A DNA stretch of 64,000 bases, from contig NC_081183.1 in assembly GCF_029867415.1 (NCBI RefSeq), positions 195,951,563 through 196,015,562 on the forward strand, read 5' to 3'. The DNA comes from Vicia villosa. Taxonomy: Eukaryota > Streptophyta > Magnoliopsida > Fabales > Fabaceae. Every line of letters begins with the position of its first letter. The stretch's first letter is position 1. The position numbers and the translations under genes were made by a program. Of the stretch, positions 12,535 through 24,619 are shown piece after piece. The notes below the pieces were generated by a model. The model worked only from the letters and a program-made list of their open reading frames with translations, made no database searches and was not told the DNA's origin.

Positions 12535-15013
12535 CTGTTGTACCCCAAAATTTGTCCACACTTTTCAAAAAAAATTCAAAACTATTTCAAAATTGAATTT
12601 TTATAAAATCTTGGGTTCGTTTACATTGGCATCCTGAATTTTATAAATGTTCGATTTCAAGTCTATTTTAAAATATAATAATTTACTCTTAAATTATTTA
12701 TATTGGTCAATGTTTCATACACTTTCAATTGACTTTTTATTTCGAATAAATAATATAGCACAATTGGTAAGGAAGTGAGTTTGCAAGTATAAGGTCCCGG
12801 ATTCGAATCACATTTCTAACACTTTTTATTTTATTCCGAGTAAATTTTTGTTTTTTTTCTAATATTTTTTATTTTTATGAATTAGTGTTAATATTATTAT
12901 TACTACTATTATAATTATTAAAAACAAGTAAAGATTGGGCGCCCATTTTTTTGAAATATCTCCTAGAGACCAAATCAATCACCTACTTCATTGGCTTTAA
13001 TCACCATCAAACCTTGGTCTCACAAAATTTGAATTTTTGATAAAGAAGAATTATGGTTTTTCAATGGTCATTAAGGGATGTCTTTGGCCATAATTGGTCT
13101 ATGATATCACTCTATAATTATATTCATTCATCACAAAGGGAGGGAAAAAAAAAGAGAGCTAACATAAAAAATTCCAAAAATCTCAAAAAAATCAAAATTC
13201 GGTTTTTTGTTACAACCCAATTCAGAATCTTTGAGGGATCAAAGAAGCTTCCTTGGTGTTCGTTGAAGCTAACTGAATCTATCCCAAAGTCCCACGCATC
13301 CCGAATCATCACGTACGCACTCACGGTTTGACATCCATATTTCAAAATCGTTTTCATTCAATCATCCATTTTAAATGAAATATTTAAAATTTATTTGCAT
13401 ATTTGTGTTTGTACTGATGTCTCATTAAATAAATGTGATTTGCAATGGTTTATCAACTAACACATGCAGCAGAAGTGGCCAAGGCAGTTGGTAGTAATCC
13501 CAAGGACTGGGCTTCGTACCCCCAGTGACAATAAATTTCTTTATTTTTACCTTTCACATTTTGCGTGCTTCTTTCTTACCTTTTTTTTTTTTGGTTATAT
13601 CTTTTAATATCCAATTAATTTTATTAATAAGGCCAATAAATAATAAAATAAAAAATAGTAATAATTTTGAATTTAGGTTTTAATTACTTGTTTAAATTTT
13701 ATTTCAACTTAACTCTAATTTATTTTGCAAATAACAATAAATCTCACAAAAATCAAATAAAAATTATCTTTTTTTAATTAATACTAGATTTTAATTTCTA
13801 AATATTCTTGTAATTAATTTCTTTAATTTTGTTTGATTAAATTAATACAGTCATAAAATATTATAAAAAAAACAATTTTAGATTAGTTTTGTATTAAATT
13901 TAATTTCCTTTATTCCTCTAATTAGTTTGTAAATATTTTAATAATCAAAATCATTTAATGATATTGATTAGAGTTAAAGTTTTTTTTAAACTTATTTGTG
14001 AATAATTAGTTAATTCTTTTAGATTTTTTTTATAAATGATAACTTTTTTTTATTATTTAAAACCAATCACTAAAAGTAAAAAAAAAAATTAAGTTTTTCA
14101 ACTTGTAAATTAATTTAGTTAGACCATACAAAAATCTCTCTAAAACTATAAAGTTTTTCGACTTGTAATAGTTAGGATTTATTTTCTGCCTTTTACTTTC
14201 TGCATTATATACTTGTTAAATGTATGCTTAGGATTGTATGATAAGATTTAAAAATAACCGTTAGATCACTTTCAAATCAAAGATAACTAAAAAATAACCT
14301 AATTTAACAAACGTGATTGTTGCACACACTCTCCTCTAGGGTACGCCCCTCTTGGTTGCCTTACGGATAATTATAAAGATTATAGTCCCTCGAGTAAAAT
14401 CATCATAAAAGATTATAGTCCCTCGAGTAAAATCATCATAAAAGATTATAGTCACTCGATGTCCCTCAAGGTTGCCTTCAGTAAATAAACTTGTTCCTCA
14501 AAAAATGATGATAGTCCCGCTAAAATGCTAAGGTACCTTTACTTGTTGCCTATATGACCTCAAACGACCCTCCGATGTCCCGCACTCCAATCAATGAGAC
14601 TACTTACCCCGAATGGTAAGGATAGTCCTATTTCTCTTAGGAGAGTAAAAAGTATAGAAAAAGACCAAACTTAGAGTAGATTGATGTTAATTTGCTTGCT
14701 CAAAAACAAAAGGTTTTCCACATCTCTCTTTCAAAACAAAGGCTACGCTTTCAAGCTAAAGTCCTTTCTCTTTTTCTTTCTTTTTTTTCAAACAAACAAA
14801 CAAATATGAGCTAAGCAAATTAAGAGCCCATGGATAACCATGGATGAAAATGGTGCTTACACCTTCCCTTTTCATAATCTACCCCCGACTCCGTTTTTCT
14901 AAAAAGGTCTTTTCTGTTCTTTTTGTTCTTCCAAGATATTGGATAAAATAAAAGTCGGTGGCGACTCATGCTTACCGCGACATTTTAAAAGTCAGTTCAA
15001 ACCACCGAGTTAC
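12535..15013 (+). mobile_element. Ogre-like (Ty3/gypsy Tat) solo LTR
   Basis: The left end TGTTGTACCCCAAAATTTG and the right end (AAAAGTCGGTGGCGACTC about 70 bp before a terminal CGAGTTACA) are the start and end I associate with long Ogre-type LTRs of legumes. TACACCTTCCCTTTTCATAA and ACCCCCGACTCCG just before the right end are also typical. No gag-pol, PBS-linked interior or second LTR follows, so this is a solo LTR of about 2.5 kb. The exact right end (TG...CA) and the 5-bp target duplication could not be fixed by eye. It separates palindrome-bearing DNA on either side and probably inserted into that older element. The small frames at 13053-13331 and 13124-13357 lie inside it and are not credible genes. 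Confidence 0.65.
12765..12820 (+). other. tRNA-like A and B box pair inside the LTR
   Basis: TAGCACAATTGGTAAGG resembles a Pol III A box region, and GGTCCCGGATTCGAATCAC about 35 nt later resembles a B box. No complete cloverleaf can be drawn, so this is a tRNA-derived or SINE-like remnant and not a tRNA gene. Confidence 0.4.
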
Positions 15014-15042
15014 ACACACAAAAACACAAACACAAACACAAA

Positions 15043-15396
15043 ATGTCTCACATAAGACCACCATCATGGCAGCGAACATCATCCAAGCGTCCTGATCCTG
15101 TACCGATTTTTCTCAAAAGGGATGGGCATGTTGTTTTCTCTTCTCTCAAACTCCAGGTGCTGATTAAATTTTGGAACATTCATTCCTTTGACCAACTCAA
15201 GAGGACTCTGATATCTTTGTTAAAGGGGGAGTACAAACCCGGGGAAGTCATCAGAAGGATCCAGATTCTTAGAACAAGGACCTTGCTTGAAACCGGAGAA
15301 ACGTTATATTGGTGGGATGAAGTGGAAAATAACATTGATGTCATTCAAATAATGCATATATCAGATGATATAATTTTGACTGTTGTAATTTCTTAA
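15043..15396 (+). pseudogene. TE-associated ORF fragment, family unknown
   Basis: A 117-residue frame starts MSHIRPPSWQRTSSKRPDP and continues through FWNIHSFDQLKRTLISLLKG and ETLYWWDEVENNID. It shows clear amino-acid-like composition but no catalytic motif I can name. It follows directly after the LTR end and precedes decayed CCGTAGAT-type palindromes at 15475-15573. The likely reading is that it is part of the repeat element interrupted by the LTR. It may be an exon and not a complete protein. Confidence 0.4.
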
Positions 15397-15644
15397 ATAT
15401 TTAGTTCTTAGGTTTGTTAATTTTCTGTTATGGTTACAAATGTTGTTGTTCTAGTTTTTTGAGTATGGGTTTATCCCGTGGATGCATCATTATAAATGTT
15501 TCGTATGTGCATCTACAGAACGTTTTTACAAAAATATAAAAAATATGGTGCTTCCGATGATGCATCTATAGAAATTGAAGGATATTTTTTGCTATTTCAA
15601 TGGTGCGTGAGATATGTATGAGGTGAGCTAAGAAATTTTCTTAT

Positions 15645-15820
15645 TTGTGAAGGTGGGTAACTAAGATTTAAGAAATAACACTGATCATTATACTATTATT
15701 GAGATTTATGAAAATGATGTAGCAACGACAGTTTCACTATTACTATTTTTTGGATAAAAATGAAATAAAATAGAAAATCTACCAAGTACAAAAATCATAT
15801 TAGCCCCTAAAATAATTGAA
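15645..15820. repeat. First copy of the TRM6 downstream flank (left half)
   Basis: GGTGGGTAACTAAGATTTAAG and the following 170 bp match the sequences downstream of the other two TRM6 copies (24345-24520 and 35695-35880). Here the homology stops at ATAATTGAA (15812-15820) and resumes after the Pack-MULE-like insertion with the same nine bases (18605-18613). Confidence 0.75.
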
Positions 15821-16347
15821 GGAGAATTCTACGGTGAAGTTGTCATTTTAACTTTTTGATGCTGTCACAATTCTGACCAATCATAAGTGTCATTTAAATC
15901 CTAAATGCCACATAAGACCAACTTATTATGTAAGGTCAAACTTTAAAATGCCACATAGGATCAAGTTATTATGTAAAATCATATTTCTGAATATTACAAT
16001 TAAGTCCCTACATATTTGAAACTAAATCCCTAACATTTCAATTGATTTTTGACATATTTCAGAAATCAAAATTAATGAAGTTTTTTTCACAAAACTTCAG
16101 CTTCTTCATTAAGTTATTTTCATGATAATTTCAGCTTATTGAACAAGTTTATTTTTATCATCTTCTTTCTCTAACCAACGACAACTTTTCACCGCCACCA
16201 TGCAAAGCTCTCATTTTGATCATCTTCATTCTCCAACCAACAACAACTTTTCACAGCCACCACCGTATGTTGCAAAGCTTTCATTTTGATCATCTTCTTT
16301 CTCCAACCAACAACAACTTTTCACCGCCACCACCGTAACTTTGCACC

Positions 16348-16647
16348 GTGCTTTTCATGTTCAAGAAGCGAAAGTTCAATATCATCAAATACAATCACCG
16401 TAACATTGTGGGTGAAAGTTCCATTGAGCGTCGAGATGATGACAATTTGGTGAATAGAGACGGGTGCGACATGAGGTGCTCAACTGTTGTGAATAAAAAG
16501 GGAAAGAGGTGCAGGAGAGTGGAAGCAGTCGTAAGCAAGGAAGTGGATGGGCACAAGTACTTTTCCTGGTGTAAGGTTGTCGAAACAGCGAAGGTAGTTG
16601 GGAAAAATGTCCTCGTAAGTATATTACGTTCTTTAGGTTATGTATAA
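16348..16647 (+). pseudogene. Captured gene fragment, Cys/Lys-rich, unrecognised
   Basis: This 99-codon frame lies in the Pack-MULE-like element. It contains CDMRCSTVVNKKGKRCRRVE, then KYFSWCKVVETAKVVGKNVL, followed by a GTAAGT that could be a splice donor. The spaced cysteines are suggestive of a metal-binding piece, but no family is recognised. It probably belonged to the same captured transcript as the B3-like piece downstream. Confidence 0.4.
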
Positions 16648-16695
16648 TTTAGTTGGTTTAAGTATTGAAGCATAGGCATTGAATGTTGTAAATTT

Positions 16696-17055
16696 TTGTC
16701 CGTGAATTTCCACAAGCCTAATGTAAGGAACATGCTGATACAGTTATATAATATGGCATATTTGAAGCAATTTCTGCAAGAAGCTATCCGTAACTGCATG
16801 AACAAATGTTATACGCGTGTTTTGTTTCGTGATTCTGATTTGAAAAAGGTTTTCAAGTGTGAACTTCATTCTGCTAAGAGAGACTACTGTGTTGAGAGAT
16901 ACATTTGGAAGGGATGACATGAGTTTGTGAAGGAAGGATGCATCGAAGATGGTGACCGCCTACGGTTTGTAATCTGTGACCAACCTTGCACGTCGGTTGA
17001 ACCTGGAACACAAATGGTTGTTGTGGCAGTGGTCAACAGAGCCAGAGGTGGATGA
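16696..17055 (+). pseudogene. Captured B3-like DNA-binding domain fragment
   Basis: The frame VNFHKPNVRNMLIQLYNMAY to VERYIWKG stops at TGA 16915-16917. It continues in the same frame as HEFVKEGCIEDGDRLRFVIC to a final TGA at 17053-17055. A Trp in place of that stop would give the G-W-x-x-F-V-x-x-x-x-L/I-x-x-G-D-x-x-x-F pattern of the C-terminal part of a plant B3 domain, so TGG to TGA is the simplest reading. The upstream half is less clear. This is a dead, transposon-carried fragment. The B3 assignment should be tested by profile search. Confidence 0.45.
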
Positions 17056-18212
17056 ATGTGTTTAAATTTAAGGCAAAGATGGGAATGGGAATATGTTGTG
17101 CTTTTGTTTTTGAATTATGGGTGTGTAATGTAATTAGAGCTTCATTTATAAGTGTGTGGCAGTAGGTGTTGAATAGTTGTGGTGAAGTGTTAGGTTTTTT
17201 TTGCCACAAGTATGATTTGTTTTTATCATGGGTGTCTATGTTTTGATGTAATTTGTGGGAGACCAGTGTTAGTTTGTGTATTGAATTCTTATTTTGATTG
17301 TATGATGGTTATTGATATAAATTTATGTGGATTTTAAGATATTCTATAACGGATGTTATTTATGTGGGTTTCAAGATATTTTATAATGGATGTTATTGCA
17401 GCCATTACTTAACAGGAGATTATTTGAAGAATAAATCATCAAAACAATTCACAATAATACACAACCACAACTTAAATTTGAATAATATCACAATATAAAT
17501 TCCTCTAAAAAATAAACAATTCAATTGAAACCCTGAAGATTCAATTCAATTAAGATTATTTCACTATCTACCAATTCAACTCAAATGCATTTTTTACGAA
17601 TTTATGAATTTCATAAAATATAAACACTAATCCCCAATTCTCTAATTCCTGCATAAAAATTGAATTGAATCAACTTCAACTTAAAATACAAACCACAATC
17701 CCAAAATCACATATCAGCTTCAAATTAAAATACAAACCCTCATTACCAAATCAACTTCAACAGAACATACAAAATTAATATCCAACTCCATAATTTATGC
17801 AAATTAACTCAAATAAACTTGATTTTGGAAAAATATAAAGATTGAGATGGATACGATTACCTGTGAAAAAATAAGGCGTTGTTCCACTGTGAAACTTGGG
17901 AAGACAATAACACAACGAAGAGGGAAATTTTTCGATACCCTTGGTTGAGGAGAAGGAGATGAAGAAGGAGGTCAAGGAGAATTTTTTGATACCCTTGATA
18001 ACAAAGAAGAAGGATGAACCAAATGGATGAGAAGAAGAAGAAGGGGAGAAGATGAAGAAGGATGCCAAGGGGGCTAGCATTCGAAACGTGGGTTTAAAAT
18101 TGTGGGTTTGAGATTTAGGGATTTCATTTTAGAATTGATTTTGAAAAATAATTTGTTTTTCAATTTAATATTAATTTTAGAAAGGACTGATATGTAATAA
18201 ATGAAAGTTTTA

Positions 18213-18464
18213 CTCCCTCCGTTCCTTTATAAGTGTCACTTTTGGCAAAAAAAATTGTTTCTATTTAATTGTCACTTTATAGGTATATAAAGTCAATTAT
18301 ATCCCTGCTTTTTTAATTGACACGTTAATTGAGGAGTGTTTATGAAAGAGAAATGATAAAGATAAGGGTAAATTAGGAAAAAAGTTGGAAATATTAGTTC
18401 TTTTTTTGTTGTCTTGGTAATAAAAATTTTGGCAAGTGTGACACTTAAAAAGGAACGGAGGGAG
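18213..18464. mobile_element. Stowaway-like MITE inside the Pack-MULE-like element
   Basis: Inverted termini CTCCCTCCGTTCCTTTATAA and its near complement enclose 252 bp. TA dinucleotides flank both ends (18211-18212 and 18465-18466). It is nested, so it inserted after or travelled with the larger element. Confidence 0.85.
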
Positions 18465-18689
18465 TATATATAATAATGATGTCACAGTTATGATTGATAT
18501 AAATTAATGATGTGGAAGTTAGAATTTATAGAAGAGTGTTTTGATTGGCCAATTAAAATGACTACACTAGAAAAGTCAAAATGCCAACATCACCGTCGGC
18601 TCCCATAATTGAAATAGTTACATAAATATCTAGTACACATTCACCGTTTTTAGCCTTTGGCTAAACAAAAAAGTTGTAATCATGGCAAA

Positions 18690-19985
18690 AGATCGTGGAG
18701 CTAGAATCAGCTTTTGCAGATCTTTGTCCCACTGAGAAGTAACCTCCAAATGCACTCATTTTCATATGCGGGTGAGTTCTTGATGTAAGTACCTGCATAA
18801 TAACAAATATACTATTTAATTGTTATCAGAGATTTGCATAGAATTGGTCATTGAAATTGACAACAATAACTAATAACTGGTACTAGTATTCACGAAGCCA
18901 CGGCTCTGATATTTGCAATCCAATGGGAAGTTTCTCAAGCTGCATATTGTGCATGCAAGTTGCTAGAGGCTGCATTTTATACAGCAAACAAACAAGATTT
19001 TGTTATCAACTATTGATCCTTGACATAAAAGAAAACAATTAATTGAACCAAAAGTACCTGAAGATATTGGTGATAAATAGCAAATGGGGCAGAGTTAGAT
19101 AAAAGTGGTAAGAGTTCGAGCAACACGACGCCTTATAAGTATTCTTGGTGCATAGTTCTTTTGCTTCTTAAGTCTTCTCTCCTGCACATATCATGAACTC
19201 TTCAGTTCATTCCTTAAATAAATAAAAAAAGTAAACAATTGGGTCCATAAAAGATGTTCATGTTACTTTTTATCCCGAGGGTTTCGGTTTACACAAAGTT
19301 GGTAGAGTTCACCCTTCGAATTATTTGGTATCATCAGTGAGCCTCTGTAAAGAAGTTGATGTAGAATGTTAAATGCACACATCTAGCACCATGTCTGCAT
19401 AAAAATAAGAGCATAATTTTCACTACTGAATCCCAAGCATAGCAAGGAAATAATAACTTGATAGTTTATTTCTAAAAAGCAAGACGTGGGTGCAGAATTC
19501 ATATTGACAACAATGGTACTAGAGATGATTTATTTGTATAACACTTCTATATCAAATATATAGAAACGATGTACACATGAAAAATGTGAAACATTATCAT
19601 TCCTTCTCATCATGTCGGAAGTGAAGAAAGAACATTAACATTGAAAATCCAAACAAAATAAGATTCCCTCACCTTCTCATGTCTTCTATATCTTCACCAG
19701 TGAGGTTTTGTGCAGTATTATTGTCGACTGGTTGTCCCTCAAACTATTGGGTTGATCATCTTTTGACTCGGTTGGAAATGACTATCTTTTATTTCTTCAG
19801 TGTTATTAACATTACCTAAATATCAGATCGAGACATGCAGGTTAGAGTGAGAGTAAATGCATAGATTGCAGGGGAAGTATACATTGATAACCCACACAGA
19901 AGCCGATATCAATCACAAATAACCCCCTCCCTCATATTGCAATGTATAACAAAGATATTTAAAATAAATTGGAATTGGATTGTTG
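18690..19985 (-). pseudogene. TRM6: TRM6 pseudogene (first of three copies), internally deleted
   Basis: Exon-sized matches to the intact TRM6 copies occur in order on the minus strand: a counterpart of exon 3 (19672-19815), exon 5 (about 19110-19180), part of exon 11 (about 19055-19110), and the last two coding blocks (18690-18965). Exons 1-2 are absent, exon 4 is removed by a junction near 19385, and exons 6-9 are missing because exon 11 is joined directly to exon 5 at about 19112. In the last exon GGTTACTTCTCAGTGG lacks one base relative to the intact copies, which shifts the frame. The last splice donor is also altered. It is non-functional. Confidence 0.8.
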
Positions 19986-20439
19986 TAACTTATGGTGTGT
20001 TGTTGATGGACTAGCTAAAATTGACAGACTTGATGAACTTGCAAGTGCGTCTAAGTCAGAAGGCCCGTGTTCTTGGATCAACTTACTGTTTTCTACAATC
20101 TATCACTTCTTAAAAACTGTGAAACACCAAATGCAGTCAAAAGGATTCTTAGAACTGCACTAAAACTAGAAATGCAGATTTTCACCGTCAAAAGTAGCAA
20201 CTAAAAAACACAAACAGAAGGATCATACCTTGGCTTGATTTCAGAAGATTTTCTAATTCCCTTGCGCTAAGCTCTTCTGGTGCAGAACATGAAGATCTGA
20301 AAACACAATGTCCATAAAATTTTTGTAAAATATTAGCTAAGGAATACAAAACACATGCTGCAAAATAGTACATATACAACATTTTCAGATAGAAATATTT
20401 CAGTGACTCACCGGTAAGTGTTACTTATGTGAACATGAT

Positions 20440-23400
20440 CAATTGATAAGTATGGTGGGAAGGTAAGCAATCTTATGCCACTCTTTCCCTCGCTTCCTCC
20501 GCACAAATAACGGACACAAATTGACTTTCGGTTCTTTAAGATAAGAAGGGAACTTTCCCTATTCTCGCAATGGCTTGAGCTTGAGAGTGTTGGAAATTGT
20601 AAGATGTTATCCATGAAGTACAAGTAAACTGAGAGGCAACTCATCTCTGGAAACTGGTTTCAGATTTGGAAGACCATCAATTTTTAACTTATGAAGGCTC
20701 TCTAGTTTGTTCATTGGTCTAGGTAGAGCATAAAGCTTCTCACACTGACGCACAGTTAAATGAGTGAGGTTAGGAATGGGAAATCCACTTAGGGAAACCG
20801 ACTCTAGTTCATTGCAAAACTCTATTGTGATGGTTCTAAGAAACAAGAGTTTCTGCTGTGACTCATCTTCTGCAATTAATACGGATTTTAAATGTTTACA
20901 GCCACCAATATATAGACTTTGGAGGACTGGGAGAGAGCACAAGGTAAATGAAGTCATTGGATTACAACTATTGGATATAGTCAAATGCTCGAGTGATGAG
21001 TAATTGTGAAAAGATTCATGAGAAATGAACTCCAGATTCTCACAGTAATCGATATGGAGAGAACGTAAGGGTTTGGGAAGACCGTCATTTGGAAAGGATG
21101 TTAGAGAAGGAATGTTTTTTAAAGTCAATTTTTGAAGAGAACTGAGACAAATCGTCAACTGGCTGAATACGTCAAATGGAGGGCTTGTCTCCATCAGTAG
21201 AGGACACTCAGTTAACTCAAGTTCAGTAAGGGAAGGAAGGTTGTGGAGTGTCATCCCTCTGAGTTCAGGACAAAGATTCATAGACAGATATGTAAGCCTA
21301 GGAAGGTCGCATGGTATGGTTCCTGTGAGTTTCGGACAATATTCCAAAGACAGGTGTGTTAGACTAGGAAACTCTGGAGATGAACCTCCAATTAGCTCCC
21401 ATTCCTCCCACTCGTCCATATGGTCAAAGCGCAGAGTCTTCAAGGAGAGAAATGGTTGAAAAGAAGGAGACCCGCGTCCAAAGAACTCAATATCAACACT
21501 CTTAACTGATTGCATCTTACTAATAAAAAGTTCTTTTAGATTTCCTAGTTTTCCGAGGGATGGCAACCCTGAACAATTTCTACACTCTAAGATACTCAAT
21601 CTCACCATGTTGCTAAATATAGAATAGCCCAACCAATTTGGTAATTTGTCTCCACCATATCCGGAGATGATCAGACCCTTCAAATCTGTCGACGGAATCA
21701 GTTTTTCCAATACAGCACTTTGTATTTGTGAGTTTAAAGGAGCAGTGTAAGACCATCTAAGTTCCAAGTCGTCAACTTCTCTTTTCAACTTCAAATTTGC
21801 TTCAAAGGCATGGAATGGGTCAGTTACATTTTCAAGTTGTGAGATGGAAAGGCCTCCCCGTAGATAAGGATATTTTCCCAGATCTCCGATCTTTAATCCG
21901 ACATCCTTAACGCTGACTATAAAGTCTGACAATGTCCGTAGGTTTTCTAGTGTGGATATTTGTACAGGCATTTCCTTCAGTTTAGTACCTCTAATGTCAA
22001 GGTGACGTAGATTCACCAATTTCCCTATGTCCTTTGGTAATTCAATGAGTTCCCAACATTTTGACAACAACAACGTCTGTAAATTGTAAAGCTTGCATAT
22101 TTCATAAGACAATCTTTTAATCTGAGTGCCAGAGAGATTCAAGTATCGCAGGTATATTAAAGTTCCAATAGAGTTGGGCAACTTAGTGATATTTTGGTAG
22201 TGTGAAAGAGACAACACGTGCAAGTGTGTCTCTGTTGACAACAAATCAAAAAGTAACTTAATCGACACTGAATAGTAAGACACCGGTGAATCTTGCAATG
22301 GCAGGGCTAAAAGTGTCCGTAGACCTTTTAATTCATGCAATTCATCAAATTTATCGTATTCCTCTCTGTTGTATGACAAAGGTCGCACCCTTTTATCCGG
22401 CCTATATTTGTCCAACCTAAAGCAATGTGGAAATGAAACTGTCATAGCCAAATCATGGATGAGTTCATGCATTTCAAAGTTTCTTTTGTCATCATCATTG
22501 GAACATTGATGTATCAGAGACATTGACACTAGTTTATCAAAGTATTCTTCTGCTACTTCTTCCCAAGTTTTCTGACCTTTGGGATAAGGTATTAGGCCTT
22601 CTGCAATCCATAACTGAACCAACATATTTTTTTCTAAGATTGAGTTCTTTGGAAAAATTGAACAATAAGCAAAACATCTTTTTAAAGGACCCGGAAGATA
22701 TTGATAGCTCGATAGCAGAGTTGGCTGCCCCTTATCATTTGTCAACTCCCACATACAATTGTTTAATACATCACTCCAATCATTTTCTGACAATTTGGTG
22801 CGAAGAATACCCCCCAATTCTACTGCAGCTAATGGTAAGCCACCGCATCTTTTGGCAATTTCGGTACCAATTATTTCTAGACTAGGATGTTGTTGGTAGT
22901 TTCCTTCTACAAATGCATGTCTTGCTAGTAAAGACCAAATATCTTAAGTTTCCAAAGATCTTAAATGGTGGACATAGAATTGTTTCTGCATGGGTAGTGC
23001 AACTCTTTGATCTCGAGTTGTGATGATGATCTTACTCCCTACTTTCGCATGATTAAAAATATCATTGAGATTATTCCAACCAACATATCTTCCATACCAT
23101 ATATCATCCAACACTAGCAAAAACTTTTTAGCCGATAAGGTTTGTTGCAATTGCGCCCGTAGAATCTTGAGGCCATCCGTCTCATATCTTTTTGACGTGA
23201 GAGACTCAAGAATGGTTTTAGTGACGGTGAAAATATCAAGATCCGGTGGAATATGTGCCCACCCACTCACCATAAATTTATGTCTAACATCATGGTCGTT
23301 GTAAAGGAGTTTTGCCAGTGTTGTTTTTCCTAATCCTCCCATACCCACAATGAAAATCACTCCTATTTTACTTCCACCATCCTCCGACAGCAGAAGCTCT

Positions 23401-23830
23401 TTAAGTATCTTTCTTTCATCATCTCTGCCATAAATAGCAGATTCATCTTCCACAACAGAATTTGTAGGAGTTACATTCCAAACACTGTTGGAATTATCTT
23501 TTTTCAATCCAGGATTTTGTATTCCCAAATGTTGCAGTTTTTCAAATAACTTTGGCACTTTAGAATTGATATCTTTATTAAACCTTTTTAAAAAAGAAGA
23601 AAACTTTTGAAGAACCTGATCAGCTTCAACTCTGCGCCTTAAATGCTCAGTATTGATTTCGTCGATCAAATCTTCAGCTTCATAGACAACATCATGCAGC
23701 ATATTCAGCCACTTCTTGACCGCAGGATTAGTGATCTGATTCTCTTCAGCATCATCAAGTACTGATTGAAGGATTTTCAGTGTTACATCTAGGTTTTTCA
23801 ACACCATCTTTGAGTAGTCGAAGCTCAAAC
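20440..23830 (-). pseudogene. CC-NBS-LRR resistance gene broken by one in-frame TAA
   Basis: A single minus-strand frame of about 1074 codons (23828 to 20607) encodes a CNL immune receptor. Counting from 23828 it shows a coiled-coil region with EAEDLIDEI (about 50-58), P-loop GMGGLGKTT (162-170), kinase-2 FLLVLDDIW (236-244) and GSKIIITTRD (264-273). After the stop come CGGLPLAAVELGG, RNBS-D CFAYCSIFPKNS, an MHD-like MHELIHDLA, and many LRRs. The frame is broken once, by TAA at 22946-22944 between SLET and DIWSLLARHAF, inside the RNBS-C motif where Glu or Asp is usual. The N-terminus is also short: translation begins at LSFDYSKM after an upstream in-frame TAA, so about 40-50 residues of the coiled coil are missing or lie in an unseen exon. 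Past 20607 the C-terminal tail seems to continue in another frame to about 20440. It is probably a pseudogene, although a truncated CC-NB protein is possible. Confidence 0.85.
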
Positions 23831-23879
23831 CTTATTTCTCAATAGCTGTCAATTACTCATGGTTTTTATTTATTTGTTT

Positions 23880-24340
23880 GGTTTTCACTATATTTGTTTG
23901 TCACTATTTCGAAAAGGAAGAAAGTACCTTCTATTCTGAGCCTTGATGTTAACACTAACAGGATGCAAATTGCAAGTCGAAGGAGTGGTTGGTGTATAGG
24001 AAGTTGTTTTTAATCATTTTAAGTTTGTTCGTGCGGATAGACTAGACATTGAAAATATTAACTTTAAGACACTAGATGACTTTGATGCTTGTTCGAAGGC
24101 TCTTTGTTTATAGAGGTTGAAATACGTCAAATTGTTTAGAAAAGTGATAGTTTTAAGAATCTTTGGCTGGATGGCATTATTTGGGCTATTGCAAAGATTT
24201 TTGGCTCAATGTGTGACCTCATTCCAAACTAGGAAATGCTAATCATTTAAGATTGCTCGAATACTTTATTTAAGCACATTTACTCAAATATTTCAAATAG
24301 GGGAGAAAAACAATGGATAGGGAAAAGGAGGTTATTATTT
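23880..24340. other. Spacer between the NBS-LRR gene and the second TRM6 copy
   Basis: No credible coding sequence. Homology to the TRM6 downstream flank starts at about 24240 (ATTTACTCAAATATTTCAAAT), which also precedes the third copy at about 35630. Confidence 0.5.
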
Positions 24341-24619
24341 GTGGAGGTAGGTCCACAACTAAGATTTAAGCAATAACAGTGACCATTCTATTCTACTATT
24401 ATTGAGATTTATGAAAGCGATGTACCAAAAGTATTCGAGAAATAGTTGCTGTTTTTGGATAAAAAAGAAATAAAATAGAAAAACAATAAAGTACAAAAAT
24501 CATATTGAAGCTCACCAAAAGTAATTGAGGTAATTAATAAATAACTAGTGTACATTCGCGGTATTTAGCTTTTGGCTGAAAAAAAAGTGTAATCATGACA
24601 GAAGATCTTGGAGTTGGAA

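Larger units (their letters stand above)
15821..18604. mobile_element. Pack-MULE-like element with 9-bp target duplication
   Basis: The interval is bounded by the direct repeat ATAATTGAA (15812-15820 and 18605-18613). Its two ends are imperfect inverted repeats about 60 bp long that share CGGTGA-GTTG-CATTTT-ACTTTT and, further in, CCAATCA. A 9-bp duplication with long inverted termini is the mark of Mutator-like elements. The site is verifiable because the other two TRM6 flanks in this window have the unoccupied site (35872-35880 and about 24520). No transposase is present. The interior carries coding-like fragments (16348-17055) and a later MITE (18213-18464). The long minus-strand frame at 17775-18080 is low-complexity and not convincing. 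Confidence 0.75.

Noticed and set aside
12765..12820. Functional tRNA gene
   Set aside because: A and B box-like sequences are present, but no acceptor stem or cloverleaf can be drawn, and they lie inside an LTR.
20764..21459. Plus-strand frames opposite the LRR region
   Set aside because: They are antisense shadows of the NBS-LRR coding strand. The frames at 22523-22885 and 23065-23304 are likewise shadows.
24360..24619. Possible separate gene downstream of the second TRM6 copy
   Set aside because: The similarity to 15645-15820 and 35695-35972 is non-coding flank shared by the duplicated block.
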